From assembly GCA_007135385.1 (NCBI GenBank), contig SLIY01000291.1, forward strand, positions 1-6,963: 6,963 nucleotides of DNA. Reading direction: 5' to 3'. The translations under genes and the position numbers were made by a program. Source of the stretch: Leptolyngbyaceae cyanobacterium CSSed165cm_216 (lineage in GTDB: Bacteria > Cyanobacteriota > Cyanobacteriia > Phormidesmidales > Phormidesmidaceae). Of the stretch, positions 1 to 5,840 are shown piece by piece. The notes below the pieces were generated by a model, which was not told the origin of the DNA, did no database searches, and saw only the letters and a list, made by a program, of their open reading frames with translations. Positions within the stretch are counted from its first letter, which is position 1. Every line of letters begins with the position of its first letter.

Positions 1-63
1 AAGACGCTGATAAACTGTGATCTGGTTTTATCGTTGGAATTGCAGTTGGAGCCCCTAGCAGTC
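1..63. other. Leader upstream of the DUF2862 gene, with a weak hairpin
   Basis: No gene is visible here. GATAAA at 9-14 is the exact reverse complement of TTTATC at 27-32, so a 6 bp A/T-rich stem with a 12-base loop is possible. It may be a chance match, part of a 5' leader, or the end of a terminator for a gene lying left of the window. GGAG at 48-51 is the likely ribosome binding site for the ATG at 64, at a rather long spacing of 12 bases. Confidence 0.25.
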
Positions 64-264
64 ATGGGTTTAGAGATCGGACAGAAAGTTAAAGTTGCCC
101 GCCTGCGCGATCGCGTCTCCCAAGACGTGGTCGATCGTCTAGGTAAAAGTGGTATCGTCAGCCAGTTCAAGATGGTAGACGGTAGTGGCATTGGTGTAGT
201 GGTTGAGTTTGACGATAAATACACCACCTGGTTTTTTGAGGACGAACTTTCTCCGGTCCAGTGA
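64..264 (+). CDS. DUF2862 domain small protein
   Basis: This 66-residue protein of unknown function matches the DUF2862 family of small cyanobacterial and plastid-related proteins. The signature runs through most of it: a basic N-terminal strand with KVKVARLRDRV, a GKSGIV turn, then DGSGIGVVVEFDD and a C-terminal TTWFFEDE. The pattern of short strands separated by Gly and Asp turns suggests a compact SH3-like beta barrel, but that fold is inference. There is no signal peptide and no membrane segment, so it should be cytosolic. I chose the ATG at 64 because homologues start near MEIGQKVKV. A longer reading from TTG at 34 would add ten residues that do not resemble the family. The next gene starts 56 bases downstream on the same strand with no strong terminator between, so cotranscription with the ATPase is possible. 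Family assignment is confident; function is unknown. Confidence 0.85.
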   Translation: MGLEIGQKVKVARLRDRVSQDVVDRLGKSGIVSQFKMVDGSGIGVVVEFDDKYTTWFFEDELSPVQ

Positions 265-320
265 TTATTAACTGGCCTGGCCCTAGCGCCCTAACGGTTT
301 AAGACAAGACAAGGCATGGT

Positions 321-1421
321 ATGGCACAGATTTTGACGTTTTTAGGCAAAGGGGGCTGTGGTAGCACTACCCTGGCGATCGCCACAGCCAAGCAACTGGC
401 TCAGGCGGGGCAGCGGGTACTGCTGGTGGTCCGAGATGTCAGCCCTGGTCCTGCGGTGCTTTTAAATCAGGACTTAACCCCTGAGCCAGCGTCCCTCGGC
501 ACTAACCTGTGGGCCATGCAGGTGCACACTGCCCGCCTCTTGGAAAAGAGTTGGAATGATCTGAAAGCCCTAGAAACGGAGTACCTGCGTACTCCCCTAC
601 TCAAGGCTGTGTACGGCCAAGAACTGGGGATAATGCCCGGCATGGACAGTGCCCTAGCCCTGAACCTGTTGCGAGAATACGATGCCAGCGGCCAGTATGA
701 CGTGATTGTCTACGATGGCACCAGCGCCATTGATACCCTACGCATGTTTGGCCTACCAGAAATCTTGGACTGGTATGTGCGCCGCTTTCGGGGGGTATTT
801 CAGCAGTCAGATCTGGGGCGGGTGTTATCCCCCTTTATTCAGCCGGTGTCAGCGGCTGTACTAGCGGTCGACTGGTCAGGGGATCTGCTCGATCAACCCA
901 CAGGGGAAGTGCGATCGCTACTAGAGCAAGGGCGGGATGCGGTCAGTAACCCGGCCAGGGTAATGGCCTTTTTAGTCACCACCCCGGCAGCCGATGCCGT
1001 AGCGTCAGCTCGTTATTTTTGGGGCAGTGCCCAGCAGGTGGGGTTGACCGTGGGTGGGGTGCTGGTCAACCATGGCGAGTTAGCCCCAGACCAAATCGAA
1101 GCCTTTGTCCCCCTACCCCACTTTCCCATGCCGTCCCTGCAAACCCAGGGATGGGATGCCGTGATGGCGGCCATCCCCGATCCTCAGCCCTTGGTAAGTT
1201 CCGCCCCCCACGCTACGGTAATGGATGTGGCGGCCAAAACCGTCAAGCTGTTCCTACCCAGTTTCGACAAAAGTCAGGTGAAGCTAACCCAGTACGGTCC
1301 GGAGGTGACGGTGGAAGCTGGTGATCAACGCCGCAACTTGTTATTGCCACCCGCCCTGCAGGGACGTGCGATCGCTGGGGCCAAGTTCCAGGAACAATAC
1401 CTGGTGATCTCATTTAATTAG
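321..1421 (+). CDS. Get3d-like ArsA/GET3-family ATPase with C-terminal alpha-crystallin-like domain
   Basis: The 366-residue protein belongs to the SIMIBI P-loop NTPases of the ArsA/Get3 type. An N-terminal nucleotide-binding domain covers about residues 1-288. A C-terminal Hsp20-like (ArsA_HSP20) domain covers about 300-366, with strands around VKLTQYGPEV and the conserved AGDQRRNLLLPP. That architecture matches the Get3d branch of cyanobacteria and chloroplasts, a homologue of the eukaryotic tail-anchored protein chaperone whose client is not settled. Switch II is visible as YDG at 131-133 and a nucleotide-base contact is likely at N250. Two features are odd. The P-loop reads GKGGCGSTT (residues 9-17): the signature lysine K10 is kept, but the Walker A lysine is Ser15 (codon AGC). 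Switch I reads RDVSPGPA (38-45) instead of the usual DPAHS. No CxxC zinc motif is seen. The ATG at 321 has AAGG at 311-314. An out-of-frame ATG lies just upstream at 316. chlG follows after 85 bases. MinD/ParA is unlikely given the C-terminal domain. Confidence 0.9.
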   Translation: MAQILTFLGKGGCGSTTLAIATAKQLAQAGQRVLLVVRDVSPGPAVLLNQDLTPEPASLGTNLWAMQVHTARLLEKSWNDLKALETEYLRTPLLKAVYGQELGIMPGMDSALALNLLREYDASGQYDVIVYDGTSAIDTLRMFGLPEILDWYVRRFRGVFQQSDLGRVLSPFIQPVSAAVLAVDWSGDLLDQPTGEVRSLLEQGRDAVSNPARVMAFLVTTPAADAVASARYFWGSAQQVGLTVGGVLVNHGELAPDQIEAFVPLPHFPMPSLQTQGWDAVMAAIPDPQPLVSSAPHATVMDVAAKTVKLFLPSFDKSQVKLTQYGPEVTVEAGDQRRNLLLPPALQGRAIAGAKFQEQYLVISFN

Positions 1422-1506
1422 CTGAGCATTCAGCTATGCCCTCCACGGGCCATCAGGCCTGGGTTGAGTACTAGCGTTTTGACCACGATATTTATTAGAG
1501 TTCATC
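1422..1506 (+). promoter_or_regulatory. Spacer before chlG with two small hairpins and a weak promoter candidate
   Basis: Right at the ATPase stop codon, GCTGA (1421-1425) pairs with TCAGC (1430-1434) around a 4-base loop. CGGGCC (1446-1451) pairs with GGCCTG (1456-1461), with one G-T wobble, around an ATCA loop. Neither is followed by a T tract, so neither looks like a classical terminator. A sigma70-like pair, TTGAGT (1464-1469) and GATATT (1487-1492) at 17 bp spacing, matches four of six bases at each box. It would give a very short chlG leader. AGAG at 1497-1500 is the likely ribosome binding site. Whether chlG has its own promoter or is read through from the ATPase gene cannot be settled from sequence. 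Confidence 0.25.
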
Positions 1507-2514
1507 ATGGCAGAACCATCCACTCCCACTGATAACGCTGTTACCCCTGCCCCTAACCCGGATGGACAGGGGAGTAAGGCTCGCCAGCTATTAGGCATGA
1601 AAGGGGCTAACCCTGGCGAAACATCCATCTGGAAAATCCGCTTGCAGCTGATGAAGCCAATCACCTGGATTCCCTTAATTTGGGGCGTGGTGTGTGGGGC
1701 GGCCTCCTCCGGGCAGTTTCGCTGGAGTCTAGAGTACGTCTTAATTTCTGCCGCCTGTATGTTGATGTCAGGGCCCCTACTGACTGGCTACACCCAAACC
1801 CTCAACGATTTCTACGATCGCGACATCGACGCCATCAACGAACCCTATCGCCCAATTCCGTCCGGGGCTATTTCCATTCCCCAGGTAGCCACCCAAATTT
1901 TGGTGTTACTGGGGGCTGGGATAGCCGTGGCCTACGGGCTAGACCAGTGGGCTGGGCACGACTTCCCCATGATTACGGTGCTGGCCATTGGGGGGTCGCT
2001 GGTGTCCTATATCTACTCGGCACCGCCCCTAAAGCTGAAGCAAAACGGCTGGCTAGGTAACTATGCCCTGGGGGCAAGCTACATTGCCCTGCCCTGGTGG
2101 GCTGGCCATGCCCTGTTTGGCGATCTCAACTGGACCATCGTGGTACTCACCCTACTCTATAGCTTGGCAGGGCTGGGCATCGCCGTGGTGAATGACTTTA
2201 AAAGTGTCGAGGGCGATCGCCAGATGGGCCTAAAGTCACTGCCGGTGATGTTTGGCGTCAGCACCGCCGCCTGGATTTGCGTCTTAATGATTGACCTCTT
2301 CCAAGGGGGCATGGCCGCCTACCTAATGACGATCCAGCAAAACCTCTACGCCGTGCTGTTAATCCTGTTGATTATTCCGCAGATTACCTTCCAGGACATG
2401 TACTTTTTGCGGGATCCCTTAGGCAATGATGTGAAATACCAAGCCAGTGCTCAGCCCTTTTTGGTACTGGGGATGTTAGTCACAGGACTCGCCCTAGGCC
2501 ATGCTGGAATTTAG
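1507..2514 (+). CDS. chlG: Chlorophyll synthase (chlorophyllide a prenyltransferase)
   Basis: ChlG esterifies chlorophyllide a with geranylgeranyl or phytyl diphosphate, the last step of chlorophyll a synthesis, in the thylakoid or plasma membrane. The 335 residues have the UbiA prenyltransferase layout with about eight to nine membrane helices after a hydrophilic N-terminus of some 45 residues. The first Asp-rich motif is N100-D-F-Y-D-R-D-I-D108, followed by the family signature NEPYRPIPSG (111-120). The second is N229-D-F-K-S-V-E-G-D237. Other ChlG-specific blocks are IYSAPPLKLKQNGW (169-182), the PWW at 196-198 and the C-terminal YQASAQPFLVLGMLVTG (311-327). These separate it from bacteriochlorophyll synthase and from UbiA or homogentisate prenyltransferases. 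The ATG at 1507 sits six bases after AGAG. The first 24 residues are low-complexity (Pro, Thr, Ala) and vary in the family; conservation begins near ARQLLGMKG (25-33). In Synechocystis ChlG is reported in a complex with HliD, Ycf39 and YidC, so a neighbouring Get3d gene is suggestive. Length and motifs look intact. Confidence 0.97.
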   Translation: MAEPSTPTDNAVTPAPNPDGQGSKARQLLGMKGANPGETSIWKIRLQLMKPITWIPLIWGVVCGAASSGQFRWSLEYVLISAACMLMSGPLLTGYTQTLNDFYDRDIDAINEPYRPIPSGAISIPQVATQILVLLGAGIAVAYGLDQWAGHDFPMITVLAIGGSLVSYIYSAPPLKLKQNGWLGNYALGASYIALPWWAGHALFGDLNWTIVVLTLLYSLAGLGIAVVNDFKSVEGDRQMGLKSLPVMFGVSTAAWICVLMIDLFQGGMAAYLMTIQQNLYAVLLILLIIPQITFQDMYFLRDPLGNDVKYQASAQPFLVLGMLVTGLALGHAGI

Positions 2515-2656
2515 CCTTTACCCTTGATGAAATAGCAAAAACCCCATAAAGTGCTTGTTAGCCTTTTTGGTTATTGGCGTTTGTCCAAAAGTCACACTCT
2601 GCTGGCTAAGGATTAGGGAGAGAGCCGGAGGGCAGTAACGTCAGAGTAAAGTCATG

Positions 2657-2672
2657 GGGGTCTACGGACCTC
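2657..2672 (+). promoter_or_regulatory. UNCG-type tetraloop hairpin in the PBP gene leader
   Basis: GGGGTC (2657-2662) pairs with GACCTC (2667-2672), with one G-T wobble, and encloses TACG. In RNA the loop is C(UACG)G, one of the exceptionally stable tetraloops. It ends 16 bases before the ribosome binding site of the penicillin-binding protein gene (GGAGG, 2689-2693). No T tract follows, so it is more likely a leader element, mRNA stabiliser or processing barrier than a chlG terminator. The rest of the 188-base gap between chlG and the PBP gene holds no gene. Only a weak inverted repeat is visible there (CTTTTTGG near 2563-2570 against CCAAAAG at 2585-2591, one bulge). Confidence 0.4.
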
Positions 2673-2688
2673 GATGTTTCACGGCGGT

Positions 2689-2693
2689 GGAGG
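2689..2693 (+). promoter_or_regulatory. Ribosome binding site that fixes a GTG start
   Basis: GGAGG lies nine bases before the GTG at 2703, the strongest Shine-Dalgarno match in the window. It decides the start of the penicillin-binding protein. The first internal ATG lies inside the region after the membrane anchor and would lose the transmembrane helix. Confidence 0.75.
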
Positions 2694-2702
2694 ATAGACA
2701 TC

Positions 2703-5141
2703 GTGATCACTCGGTTTTGGTTGAACTGGCTATCGCTGCTGTCTGCTGAGCGCAAACGTCCCCATGGTCATACGGATTTTGCGCGTACCGCTCCTTTTCA
2801 GCGATCGCCCCAGACCCCATCCACCCCCCAAACCATCCAATTGCCACCGCCTCGTTCCTATCGGCCATTGTTTCTGCGGCCTCTATTTTGGTTGATTCTA
2901 TTACTAGCGGCAGGGCTGGCAGGGGGCTCAACTCGGGCCTACCGCGTGTGGCAAGCCACCAACGAAAACCTGCCTGACACCTCCCAGGCCTTGACCTTCC
3001 AACGGGATGGTACTGTCACCATGATGTCCGCCGATGGGGCTATCTTACAGAAGCTGGGGCCAGCGTCTCGGGAAACCATTGCCTATGAAGATCTGCCCGA
3101 CGAACTGATAGCGGCGTTTATCGCCGCCGAAGACCAGCGGTTTTACAGCCATAACGGCATTGACTATCGAGGCATTGCGCGGGCAGTCCGGGCCAACCTG
3201 CTAAATCGTGACCTGGTGGAAGGGGCGAGCACCATCACCCAGCAGGTGGCCAGGATTGTGTTTCTCGATCAAGAACGCAGTTTTCAGCGCAAGATCAAAG
3301 AAGGATTGCTGGCCCTAAAGCTAGAGGAGAACCTCAGTAAGCAGGACATTATTGAGCGCTACCTGAATTTGGTTTACCTGGGATCTGGGGCCTATGGCGT
3401 CGCCGATGCTGCCTGGGTTTACTTTGGTAAGACCATCGACCAGCTGACCGTGGCCGAGTCGGCGATGATTGCGGGGATGGCACCAGCCCCTAGCCTCTAT
3501 TCGCCAGCGGTTAATCAGGAGGCAGCCCGATCCCAGCGCAACCGTGTAATCCGGCGCATGTTAGCGACCGGTGCCATTACCACGGCAGCAGCCGAAGAGG
3601 CCTTGGCCGCCGATGTGGAGGTGTCCCTGAACCAACCGAAATACCTCTACAGTGAATTTCCATACTTCACCATCTACATTCAAAAACAATTAGAGCAGCT
3701 GTTACCCCCCGAACAACTGGAAGCCGGGGGTCTTACCGTTGAAACCACCTTAAATGTGTCCTGGCAGCGAAAAGCTGAGCAAACCATTGCTGAGGCCACA
3801 GAACGTTATGGCCGCTGGCAGCGGGTGGAGCAAATGGCTCTGGTTGCCGTTGACCCTCGCAATGGCGAAATCAAGGCGATGGTCGGTGGTAATGACTTTA
3901 ATGACAGCCAATTTAATCGGGTCACCCAGGCCCAGCGGCAACCTGGCTCTACCTTTAAATCGTTTGTGTATGCTACAGCGATCGCAGGGGGCCTTTCCCC
4001 TTACAAAAATTACACCGATGCCCGCTACGTGGTAGATGGCTACGAGCCTGAAAACTACGGCAAAACCTTTAGCGGCGACATCGACCTGCTACGAGCCCTG
4101 CGCAATTCTGTCAACGTCGTCGCGGTGAAGCTCCTAGTGGATGTCGGCTTCGATCCCGTGATTCAAGTGGCCCAGCGCCTGGGCATTCAATCGCCCTTGC
4201 TACCGGCTTATTCGTTGGCTTTGGGCACCTCTGAGGTCAACCTCCTGGAGCTAACCAGTGCCTACGGCACCTTGGCCAACAAAGGAGTACATCGGCAACC
4301 CCACGGTATTCGCCGGGTTTTAGATGGTAACGGCGAGGTGATTTATGAAACCCCTAACGAATGGGAGCAGGCCATTGACCCAGATACAGCCGCAATCATG
4401 ACCTGGATGTTGCGAGGGGTAGTTGAAGGGGGTACAGGGGGCAATGCTAGTCTTGGGCGGCCCGTTGCCGGTAAAACTGGCACCTCTGAGAACTACCGAG
4501 ATTTGTGGTTCATTGGCTACATTCCCCAATTGGCCGCCGGGGTTTGGATGGGCAATGACGACAGCACGCCTACCCGAGGGGCCAGTTCGACCGCCGCTGC
4601 CATCTGGCGGATGTTTATGTCCCAGCTAACCGATGACATTCCCGTAGAGCAGTTTCCTGAGCTACCTCGCTTGGGGGGGCGTGAGGCCACTGTAGAGCTG
4701 CAACCGGTGAGGCCCGGTCGAGTGGTGGCCGATGATAGTCCTGGCCAAACCGCCAGTCCTGGCTCTGGTTCCTCGGCAACAAGCCGTACAGTCTCCAGCC
4801 AATCGTCTGAATCATCCTCATCTTCGGAATCCTCAGCATCCTCCGACCCACCCCGTACATCCTCCGGTGGCAGCGGCTCAGGCTCCAGCGGTGCAGGGAG
4901 TTCCTCTAGCCGACCAAGGGGCACAACCTCCGAGTCTACCAATGGCTCCGGCTCATCTGCCCCACCAAAGCCTGCGGCGGCACCATCGACCCCGGCTCCC
5001 CAACCGGCCCCGGCCCCTCAGCCTGTGGTGAATCAAGAGCCACCCCCGGTAGCCCCAGCACCGCCGCCAGCCCCGGCACCGCCGCCGCTGGCCCCCCCAG
5101 CCCCCCTAGAGAGCCCTCCCTCCAGTAACGGGGGAGATTAG
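2703..5141 (+). CDS. Class A penicillin-binding protein (PBP1A-type, GT51 plus transpeptidase)
   Basis: This bifunctional peptidoglycan synthase of 812 residues polymerises lipid II and cross-links stem peptides in the periplasm. It starts with a short cytoplasmic, Pro/Gln/Arg-rich segment (1-58) and a single membrane anchor (about 59-76). The GT51 domain (about 100-300) shows all expected motifs: EDQRFYSHNG with catalytic E143, GASTITQQ (174-181), RKIKE (196-200), the IERYLN...GVADAA block with YFGK at 240-243, and AGMAPAPSLYSP (257-268). The transpeptidase domain (about 370-650) has the serine motif STFK (S416-K419), SVN (469-471) and KTGT (591-594), so both activities look intact. Residues 677-812 form an unusual low-complexity tail, listed separately. 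The GTG start is fixed by GGAGG nine bases upstream. It lies 188 bases after chlG on the same strand with no clear terminator. Cyanobacteria carry several class A PBPs, and I do not assign a paralogue symbol. The anchor and GT51 plus TP order exclude class B PBPs. Confidence 0.96.
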   Translation: MITRFWLNWLSLLSAERKRPHGHTDFARTAPFQRSPQTPSTPQTIQLPPPRSYRPLFLRPLFWLILLLAAGLAGGSTRAYRVWQATNENLPDTSQALTFQRDGTVTMMSADGAILQKLGPASRETIAYEDLPDELIAAFIAAEDQRFYSHNGIDYRGIARAVRANLLNRDLVEGASTITQQVARIVFLDQERSFQRKIKEGLLALKLEENLSKQDIIERYLNLVYLGSGAYGVADAAWVYFGKTIDQLTVAESAMIAGMAPAPSLYSPAVNQEAARSQRNRVIRRMLATGAITTAAAEEALAADVEVSLNQPKYLYSEFPYFTIYIQKQLEQLLPPEQLEAGGLTVETTLNVSWQRKAEQTIAEATERYGRWQRVEQMALVAVDPRNGEIKAMVGGNDFNDSQFNRVTQAQRQPGSTFKSFVYATAIAGGLSPYKNYTDARYVVDGYEPENYGKTFSGDIDLLRALRNSVNVVAVKLLVDVGFDPVIQVAQRLGIQSPLLPAYSLALGTSEVNLLELTSAYGTLANKGVHRQPHGIRRVLDGNGEVIYETPNEWEQAIDPDTAAIMTWMLRGVVEGGTGGNASLGRPVAGKTGTSENYRDLWFIGYIPQLAAGVWMGNDDSTPTRGASSTAAAIWRMFMSQLTDDIPVEQFPELPRLGGREATVELQPVRPGRVVADDSPGQTASPGSGSSATSRTVSSQSSESSSSSESSASSDPPRTSSGGSGSGSSGAGSSSSRPRGTTSESTNGSGSSAPPKPAAAPSTPAPQPAPAPQPVVNQEPPPVAPAPPPAPAPPPLAPPAPLESPPSSNGGD
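4731..5138 (+). repeat. Low-complexity Ser/Gly then Pro/Ala tail of the PBP
   Basis: About 135 residues after the transpeptidase domain are almost free of hydrophobic and aromatic residues. The first half (about 677-752) is Ser/Gly-rich with an Ser-Glu tract near 697-714. The second half (about 753-806) is Pro/Ala/Gln-rich with PAP and PPP repeats. At the DNA level GCACCGCCGCC occurs twice (5058-5068 and 5076-5086), 18 bases apart. The tail should lie in the periplasm, disordered, and could span or contact the wall; that is inference. Mixed serine codons (TCC, AGC, TCT, TCA, TCG) show it is not a fresh microsatellite expansion. Confidence 0.85.
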
Positions 5142-5222
5142 TTCAAGGGCCGTCATTTTCTGTCATGATCAGCACAGCGTTACGATTAACGTTACCGATG
5201 TTTCTTTGGAGACGAACGTCCT
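5142..5222 (+). promoter_or_regulatory. Upstream region of the Psb35-like gene with a CRP-like dyad and GTTAC repeats
   Basis: TGTCA-N6-GCACA at 5161-5176 matches eight of ten bases of the CRP/SyCRP1 consensus TGTGA-N6-TCACA. The six-base centre is the palindrome TGATCA, and outer CTGT (5160-5163) and ACAG (5174-5177) share the same axis. Just downstream GTTAC occurs at 5179-5183 and 5191-5195, overlapping the palindrome TAACGTTA (5187-5194). A weak promoter could be CTGTCA (5160-5165) and TACGAT (5181-5186) at 15 bp spacing, in which case the dyad would cover the -35 box. GGAG at 5208-5211 is a good ribosome binding site for the ATG at 5223. Confidence 0.35.
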
Positions 5223-5420
5223 ATGACTTTGATTCTTGCGGCGGTAGGTGGTCTGCCATCTTCATTTGTGTTGGTTTACGTTGTCGGGTTTATTGCGGCG
5301 GTCACCATTGGCTCCATTGCTTGGTACAACTCTAAGCGTCCCGCCGGTTGGGAAGGCAAAGAAAAGCCGGACTTTATTCCCTCTGTCAATACTGACGACG
5401 ACACCAGCGAGGACAATTGA
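5223..5420 (+). CDS. psb35: Small single-span membrane protein, probable photosystem II assembly protein Psb35
   Basis: The 65-residue protein has one membrane helix (about residues 12-34), then the conserved stretch GSIAWYNSKRPAGWE (30-44), a KPDFIP motif (48-53) and an acidic tail rich in Asp and Glu. The segment from the helix to the PAGWE motif is what I recall of the small cyanobacterial family of Synechocystis Ssl2148, named Psb35. That protein is reported to stabilise the CP47 assembly module and its high-light-inducible partners. I could not search a database, so the name rests on recognition of this motif. There is no cleavable signal peptide. The helix probably sits in the thylakoid membrane with the charged tail on one face. 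The ATG at 5223 has GGAG 11 bases upstream. The 81-base gap after the PBP gene and its own promoter-like elements suggest separate transcription. If not Psb35, it is at least a conserved cyanobacterial small membrane protein. Confidence 0.7.
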   Translation: MTLILAAVGGLPSSFVLVYVVGFIAAVTIGSIAWYNSKRPAGWEGKEKPDFIPSVNTDDDTSEDN

Positions 5421-5435
5421 ACGATCGCATTTCCC

Positions 5436-5477
5436 TGGGGGACCTAAGCTCCCATTAGGCCGCGGCAGAAGTCGGCC
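5436..5477 (+). terminator. Overlapping hairpins after the Psb35-like gene
   Basis: Three short stems crowd this 3' region. TGGGGG (5436-5441) pairs with CTCCCA (5449-5454) with one wobble. CCTAA (5443-5447) pairs with TTAGG (5455-5459), which excludes the first. GGCCG (5458-5462) pairs with CGGCC (5473-5477). None is followed by a T run, so factor-independent termination is unproven. The position, between convergent genes, fits a transcription end. The rest of 5421-5597 holds no gene that I can support. Confidence 0.3.
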
Positions 5478-5574
5478 AAGCCTGCCTAAAACCGGACATC
5501 TAGAACCTGACACCCTCAGCCAAGGTGGTTGTATTTTTGCCCGTCGAAATACCAGGGAGACAAGTGTCCATCAG

Positions 5575-5600
5575 GTTGTCAGCGTTAGTTGTCAGCGTTA
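5575..5600. repeat. Perfect 13 bp tandem duplication at the end of the small minus-strand gene
   Basis: GTTGTCAGCGTTA occurs twice head to tail, at 5575-5587 and 5588-5600, with no mismatch. The second copy contains the TAA stop codon of the minus-strand gene (complement of 5598-5600); the first lies just beyond it. This looks like a recent slippage duplication with no effect on the reading frame. Confidence 0.9.
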
Positions 5601-5789
5601 ATCGACAACTCTCAGGCGACCTTGTTGAATGGCATCGAACACTTGCTGGGCCATACGTTTATCTTGGCTGCTCAGGGTTGGTTGACTCAGCAATGCCTGC
5701 ATCAAGTCGTGCTGCACCCGCCGGGTAATGCGGCGATCGGCAAAGATTTGGTCGACGATGGTTCTCAGGGATGACGTGGTGGTAGCCAT
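5598..5789 (-). CDS. Small conserved cyanobacterial protein of unknown function
   Basis: I do not know a function for this 63-residue protein. It is predicted to be all helical and soluble. Helix one covers about 6-18 (SLRTIVDQIFADR), helix two about 22-36 (the ITRRVQHDLMQALL region), helix three about 40-57 (SSQDKRMAQQVFDAI), and it ends in the basic GRLRVVD. The pattern, in particular the IVDQIF and QVFDxIxxGRLRVVD ends, resembles a short family that I remember as common in cyanobacteria and annotated only as hypothetical. I chose the ATG at 5789. The frame can extend four codons to a TTG at 5801, but that has no ribosome binding site. A weak GAG lies about 13 bases before the ATG. It converges on the Psb35-like gene and is 236 bases downstream of the transporter gene on the same strand, so it probably has its own promoter. 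No cysteine, signal peptide or known DNA-binding motif is visible. Confidence 0.7.
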   Translation of the reverse strand: MATTTSSLRTIVDQIFADRRITRRVQHDLMQALLSQPTLSSQDKRMAQQVFDAIQQGRLRVVD

Positions 5790-5840
5790 AGCAATGTCCA
5801 ACTCGCAATGGGCCTTTTTTGTACTCTAACTATGGCTTAA

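Noticed and set aside
34..63. TTG start that would extend the DUF2862 protein by ten residues
   Set aside because: The extra residues do not match the family start, and the ATG at 64 has GGAG upstream.
1019..1324. 101-codon plus-strand frame inside the ATPase gene
   Set aside because: It lies fully inside the confident Get3d frame and its product is low-complexity, rich in Arg, Pro and Gly, with no family resemblance.
1434..1664. 76-codon minus-strand frame over the chlG start
   Set aside because: It overlaps the chlG N-terminus, has no recognisable motif and no ribosome binding site.
2536..2569. chlG terminator from CAAAAA and TTTTTG
   Set aside because: A 6 bp A/T-only stem with a 22-base loop is too weak, and no T tract follows it.
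4517..4942. 141-codon open frame on the minus strand opposite the PBP tail
   Set aside because: It runs antisense through the transpeptidase end and the Ser/Pro-rich tail, where biased codons leave the opposite frames open. It shows no domain or ribosome binding site.
5179..5196. HLR1 (RpaB) box upstream of the Psb35-like gene
   Set aside because: The two GTTAC units are 12 bases apart rather than the ten of HLR1 and lack the A after each core, so I keep it only as a direct repeat.
5504..5577. AACCTGA (5504-5510) and TCAGGTT (5571-5577) inverted repeat
   Set aside because: Seven bases separated by 60 with no extension is easily reached by chance.
5248..5601. 117-codon plus-strand frame overlapping the Psb35-like gene
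   Set aside because: Out of frame with a gene that has a good ribosome site and a conserved motif; the product is Arg/Pro/Ser-rich and without known features.
5790..5801. TTG start that would extend the small minus-strand protein by four residues
   Set aside because: No Shine-Dalgarno sequence precedes it and ATG at 5789 fits the family start better.
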